From the NCBI GenBank assembly GCA_964531025.1, contig CAZHDY010000001.1, forward strand, positions 310,001 to 374,000: a DNA stretch of 64,000 bases, read 5' to 3'. Positions within the stretch are counted from its first letter, which is position 1. Every line of letters starts with the position of its first letter. Origin of the DNA: CALMEC01 sp964531025. Lineage in GTDB: Bacteria; Actinomycetota; Thermoleophilia; Miltoncostaeales; Miltoncostaeaceae. The notes under the pieces were generated by a model. That model was not told the DNA's origin. It did not search any database and saw only the letters and a list, made by a program, of their open reading frames with translations. A program made the position numbers and the translations under genes. Shown here piece after piece: positions 63,957 through 64,000 of the stretch.

Positions 63957-64000
63957 GGGGGCGTGGCGGAACGGTAGACGCGACGGTCTCAAACACCGTT
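63957..64000 (+). tRNA. tRNA-Leu(CAA), 3' part outside the window
   Basis: Begins GGGGGCG with T8 following, then GGCGGAACGGTAGACGC (D arm typical of leucine tRNAs) and the anticodon arm ACGGT-CTCAAAC-ACCGT with anticodon CAA. The window ends just after the anticodon stem, so variable arm, T arm and 3' acceptor are missing. Confidence 0.85.

Overview
The window is about 64 kb of high-GC DNA (roughly two-thirds G+C) from the chromosome of an actinomycete-type bacterium. Evidence for this: GTG and TTG starts are frequent, TAnnnT -10 elements sit right in front of some start codons (leaderless mRNAs), the UvrA zinc finger is of the Cys-x2-His kind, and no outer-membrane genes are present. A deep-branching class such as Thermoleophilia is possible, but that is only an impression from gene content and from a GTGTC-A-GACAC palindromic repeat. 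No phage, plasmid, CRISPR array or insertion sequence was found.

Layout. 1-5 kb: pantothenate genes panC (cut by the window edge), panD and panB, then fumC and an M20 dipeptidase on the other strand. 4.8-9 kb: a cluster of 31-bp palindromic repeats, then a three-gene operon (circularly permuted ATP-grasp, alpha-E, transglutaminase). 9-16 kb: an MMPL transporter, two exported proteins, uvrA. 16-23 kb: a Tat-exported intradiol dioxygenase, then a DUF4097 protein, histidine kinase and NarL-type regulator, and a second MMPL transporter; the last two promoters share an operator-like element. 22.8-27 kb: metal-dependent hydrolase, a cystathionine gamma-synthase family enzyme, pobA. 27-45 kb: a large surface-polysaccharide locus with three GT2 enzymes, a flippase-like protein and a GT4, then a chorismate-lyase-like protein with an A-PCP-TE protein, a secreted propeller protein, a polytopic membrane protein, an SGNH hydrolase, two further GT2 enzymes and a GH16 glucanase. 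45-54 kb: dehydrogenase, Roadblock protein, esterase, uvrB, glyoxalase, lipoprotein, coaE, rpsA and a DUF4395-thioredoxin fusion. 54.6-58.5 kb: a TasA / SipW-type signal peptidase / TasA-like / propeller operon. 58.5-64 kb: more palindromic repeats, polA, an ACT-domain malic enzyme, a lipoprotein, and the 5' part of a tRNA-Leu(CAA).

Main interpretation. A 16-bp inverted repeat, GTTWGG-N4-CCTAAC or a close variant, occurs in four intergenic regions: before the first glycosyltransferase operon, twice between the A-PCP-TE gene and the secreted propeller gene, between the GT2 pair and the GH16 gene, and before the TasA/SipW operon. I saw it nowhere else in the window. This suggests one regulator controls both an exopolysaccharide locus and a protein-fibre secretion operon about 10 kb away, that is, an extracellular-matrix regulon. 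The chorismate-lyase-like and A-PCP-TE pair inside it suggests that an aryl acid, perhaps 4-hydroxybenzoate, is activated and transferred as part of the same system. Functions are inferred from sequence only; most start codons were chosen from ribosome-binding sites, overlaps and family length.
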